Origin: Thermoplasmata archaeon
Lineage (GTDB): Archaea > Thermoplasmatota > Thermoplasmata > Lutacidiplasmatales > UBA184
Length of the DNA: 33,156 nt
Direction: 5' to 3'
Assembly (NCBI GenBank): GCA_022750415.1
Contig: JAKIVT010000010.1
Coordinates: 1 to 33,156, forward strand
A program made the translations under genes and the position numbers. Of this stretch, positions 31,176 through 33,156 are shown piece by piece (position 1 is the first letter of the stretch; every line of letters starts with the position of its first letter). Below the pieces are notes generated by a model. The model did not search any database, was not told where the DNA came from, and worked only from the letters and a program-made list of their open reading frames with translations.

Positions 31176-32580
31176 CCAAGCGGCGGCGGCGCTCTCGAGT
31201 TCCGTCGTCGAGGACCGGGCTCTCCTCGGGGTGGACCTCTGGGAGTCCATCGTCCACGCCCGGATGTTGGGCGCGACCGGGATCATCCCGAAGGCGAGCG
31301 CGGGGCGGATCGTCGCCGGTCTGCGCGCGATCGCTCGCGAGGCGGCCGCCGGCCGATTCCTTCTCGACCCCCTCCACGAAGACGTCCACCTGAACGTCGA
31401 GGCGGAGCTCACCCGGCGGATCGGCCCGGACGGAGAGCGGCTCCACACCGCCCGGAGCCGGAATGACCAAGTCGCGACCGACCTCGCCCTCGCGCTCCGG
31501 GAATCGCTCCTCGGCCTCGAGGGCGCCTCGGCCCGGGTCTCGTCCTCGCTGCTCGGAGTGGCCCGCTCCCCGCAAGGTCGGACCGTGGTCGACGGCTGGA
31601 CGCACACCCAGCCGGCGCAGCGGCTGTACTGGGCGCAGATCCTCGGGACCCACGCGTTGCGGTTCGTCCGGGACGCCGAACGGTTCCGCCGGATCCGCGA
31701 GCGGATCGACGCCTCTCCGCTCGGCAGCGGGGCGATCGCCGGTACCTCCCTCCCGGTCGACCGCCGGGCGACCGCGCGGGCGCTGGGATTCGCCCGGGCC
31801 ACGGCGTCGTCCCTCGACGCGGTCTCCGACCGAGATTCCGGGACCGATGCGTTGTACGCCTGCTCGGTGACGCTCCTGCACGCGAGCAGTCTCGCGGAAG
31901 AGTTCGTCCTCGGCTCGCTTCCCGGCGTCGACCGGGTCCGGCTCAGTGACCGGTTCGTCACCACGAGCTCGCTGATGCCGCACAAGCGAAATCCGGACTT
32001 GGCTGAGCTCGTGCGGGCCGAGAGCGGCCCCGCCATCGGCCGGCTCGTTTCGCACCTCGCCGTTCTGAAAGGACTCCCCGTCGGATACCAGCGGGACCTT
32101 CAGCTCGGGAAACCGATCGTATTCGAGGGGGTCGTCCGAACCCGGCTCGCGCTCGAGGTCCTCGCCGGAATGGCGGCCGAGGCCTCGTATCGGACCCCGC
32201 CGGTTTCGGATGCGTCCACCGGATCGGTCGAACTCGCCGATGCCCTGGTGCGGGCCGGTGTTCCCTTCCGGACGGCGCACCGGCGCGTGGGTCTCTGGCT
32301 CTCGAAGCGGGAGAAAACGACGAGCCGGGCCGCTCCGATCCGGGACTCCGAGATGCAAGCGGAATTCCCCGAACTCCCCCGGGCGTTTCGATTCCCGGGC
32401 GCGGACGAGGAGCCCGAGCGTCGCACGAGTTCGGGCGGGTCCTCTTGGCGGTCGGTCGCGACCCTGCTCGACGAAGTCGACCGTCGACGGCGCCAGTCGG
32501 AGAGCGCCACCTCCCGGGAGGTCGCCCGACTGCAACGGCTCCGCCGGGGGGCGGGAATCCCCGAACGTCTGTTCGCGTAG
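31144..32580 (+). CDS. argH: Argininosuccinate lyase
   Basis: The product is 478 residues. HEDVHLNVEAEL, LHTARSRNDQVATDL, GWTHTQPAQ and LSDRFVTTSSLMPHKRNPDLAEL are the conserved blocks of the fumarase/aspartase fold, with catalytic Ser in the SSLMP loop and His in THTQ. It splits argininosuccinate to arginine and fumarate. Two differences from the common form are visible. The N-terminus starts directly at LRDRFS without the KLWGGRF lead. The signature loop reads MPHKRNP, as in adenylosuccinate lyases, rather than MPQKKNP. Overall similarity and position last in argCJBGH make ArgH secure. The start at 31144 overlaps argG by 32 nt. Confidence 0.94.
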   Translation: MLRDRFSAPLDQAAAALSSSVVEDRALLGVDLWESIVHARMLGATGIIPKASAGRIVAGLRAIAREAAAGRFLLDPLHEDVHLNVEAELTRRIGPDGERLHTARSRNDQVATDLALALRESLLGLEGASARVSSSLLGVARSPQGRTVVDGWTHTQPAQRLYWAQILGTHALRFVRDAERFRRIRERIDASPLGSGAIAGTSLPVDRRATARALGFARATASSLDAVSDRDSGTDALYACSVTLLHASSLAEEFVLGSLPGVDRVRLSDRFVTTSSLMPHKRNPDLAELVRAESGPAIGRLVSHLAVLKGLPVGYQRDLQLGKPIVFEGVVRTRLALEVLAGMAAEASYRTPPVSDASTGSVELADALVRAGVPFRTAHRRVGLWLSKREKTTSRAAPIRDSEMQAEFPELPRAFRFPGADEEPERRTSSGGSSWRSVATLLDEVDRRRRQSESATSREVARLQRLRRGAGIPERLFA

Positions 32581-32591
32581 TCGCGGGGCGG

Positions 32592-32606
32592 GAGGCGCTA
32601 CGCCTC
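32592..32606. terminator. Hairpin shared by the ends of argH and the convergent zinc-protein gene
   Basis: GAGGCG-CTA-CGCCTC is a perfect 6-bp stem. Its 3-nt loop is the stop codon of the minus-strand gene, and it begins 12 nt after the argH stop. It could mark both transcript ends; no T-tract is present. Confidence 0.35.
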
Positions 32607-32996
32607 GGCGACCTCGTCCTCGGGGCTCGGCCTCGAGGGGAGGCGGGCCACGACCGAGGGCGGAAGGACGGTTTGGCCGCTCATCGCGCCCTGCAGGAGG
32701 ATCGACCGCTCGCGAGCGGAAAGTCCCGGGTGCTGGCCGTAGAGATGGATCTCGAGACTCGCCCGCGTCGCGTACTCCCGCGAACACACCGGGCAGAGGA
32801 AGACCTGGCTATCCGCGCCGAAGCGGGCGCAGTTGCAGGTCAGGACGTGGCAGGGCATCGGCGTGGTCCGGTCGCGGGGTCGAGCGAAGTGGCGGCGGAC
32901 CCGGCCCTCTTGCGGGGCCAGAAGGTAGTGACTCGCGCGGAGGTGACCGCACTCCCGGCACGGGAGAAGGCGCAGATGGCGCCGCTGAGTTACCAC
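32598..32996 (-). CDS. Small zinc-binding protein with C2H2-type finger
   Basis: The product is 132 residues from a GTG at 32996. GTG at 33047 or the ORF-track start at 33152 are alternatives; the sequence before residue 1 looks non-conserved. The first half has a cysteine/histidine array, CRECGHLRASH followed about 25 residues later by CHVLTCNC, of the kind found in small zinc-binding proteins. The second half has a C2H2 finger (FLCPVCSREYATRASLEIHLYGQH), then a helix and a Pro-rich tail. No enzyme motif is seen. It may bind nucleic acid or another protein; the function is unknown. The finger resembles the one ending the peptidase at 2897 in layout. The start is uncertain. Confidence 0.65.
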   Translation of the reverse strand: MVTQRRHLRLLPCRECGHLRASHYLLAPQEGRVRRHFARPRDRTTPMPCHVLTCNCARFGADSQVFLCPVCSREYATRASLEIHLYGQHPGLSARERSILLQGAMSGQTVLPPSVVARLPSRPSPEDEVAEA

Positions 32997-33104
32997 GTTC
33001 GGTTCGCGTCCCCTCTCGGAGTAGTGTTTCGTTCGTTTCGAGCCCACCGTCGGAGGTGAACTCGGGGAGTCCCGGTCTCCCTGTGCCGCGTTCGTGGCCG
33101 GCCG

Positions 33105-33112
33105 GAATATAG
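33105..33112 (-). promoter_or_regulatory. Possible TATA box of the zinc-protein gene
   Basis: CTATATTC on the minus strand is the strongest AT block near the right edge. It predicts a start near 33083, which argues against the ATG at 33152 and leaves GTG 33047 (leader about 36 nt) or GTG 32996 (about 87 nt) as start codons. Confidence 0.45.
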
Positions 33113-33156
33113 CCGAGGTGTCTCGGGCGCGACAAGTCGTCTCGTTTGGCACTCCA

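Noticed and set aside
29559-32036. 825-residue minus-strand ORF opposite argB, argG and argH
   Set aside because: Same artefact; Ser/Arg/Pro-rich and without family features.
1-33156. Search for CRISPR arrays, IS ends, phage genes or toxin-antitoxin pairs
   Set aside because: No regularly spaced repeats, transposase or integrase motifs, or small toxin-like gene pairs were seen; gene content is core metabolism, information processing and transport.

Overview
The window is a GC-rich, densely packed archaeal chromosome segment with no mobile elements, rRNA or CRISPR. Archaeal origin rests on the exosome cap protein Csl4, a METTL5-like methyltransferase, Pth2-type peptidyl-tRNA hydrolase, an archaeal-type ATP-dependent DNA ligase, a tRNA-Leu with a bulge-helix-bulge intron, and TATA boxes about 26 nt upstream of start codons (leaderless mRNAs). 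Acid-type S53 peptidases, high GC and oligopeptide transport suggest a member of the Thermoplasmata, perhaps one of the GC-rich soil lineages. The taxonomy is inference.

Layout. (1) 3-4636, +: the C-terminal part of a membrane-anchored S53 peptidase (sedolisin) ending in a cytosolic C2H2 zinc finger, then a membrane-anchored surface protein that looks like a protease-free paralogue of the peptidase stalk. (2) 4755-10161, -: a tight run rpe, DNA ligase, PRC-barrel protein, tRNA-Leu(UAA), METTL5-like methyltransferase, csl4, SHMT. (3) 10246-13353, +: a large family-5 peptide-binding protein with a pilin-like signal peptide and PKD/Ig-like stalk. It converges with (4) 13585-19280, -: dppB-dppC-dppD-dppF plus a small membrane protein. 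(5) 19401-21651, -: srp54, a DUF1616 membrane protein, pth2. (6) 21824-25885, +: a GltD-like iron-sulphur flavoprotein, then a complete S53 peptidase with C-terminal membrane anchor. (7) 25992-32580, +: an ACT-domain protein, then argC-argJ-argB-argG-argH. (8) 32598 to about 32996, -: a small zinc-binding protein.

The most coherent theme is peptide scavenging: two cell-surface sedolisins could digest external protein, the tethered binding protein could capture peptides, and DppBCDF could import them. The transporter parts differ from textbook versions: a roughly 160-residue basic insertion in the DppD helical subdomain, a smaller one in DppF, and cysteine-bearing extracellular loops in both permeases. 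The arginine cluster is the acetylated (ArgJ) route; argA and argD are not in the window. Intergenic regions are short (none over 300 bases) and several carry perfect GC-rich hairpins at gene ends. The most structured is 13354-13584, with a terminator-like hairpin plus T-rich tract and a potential three-way-junction fold.
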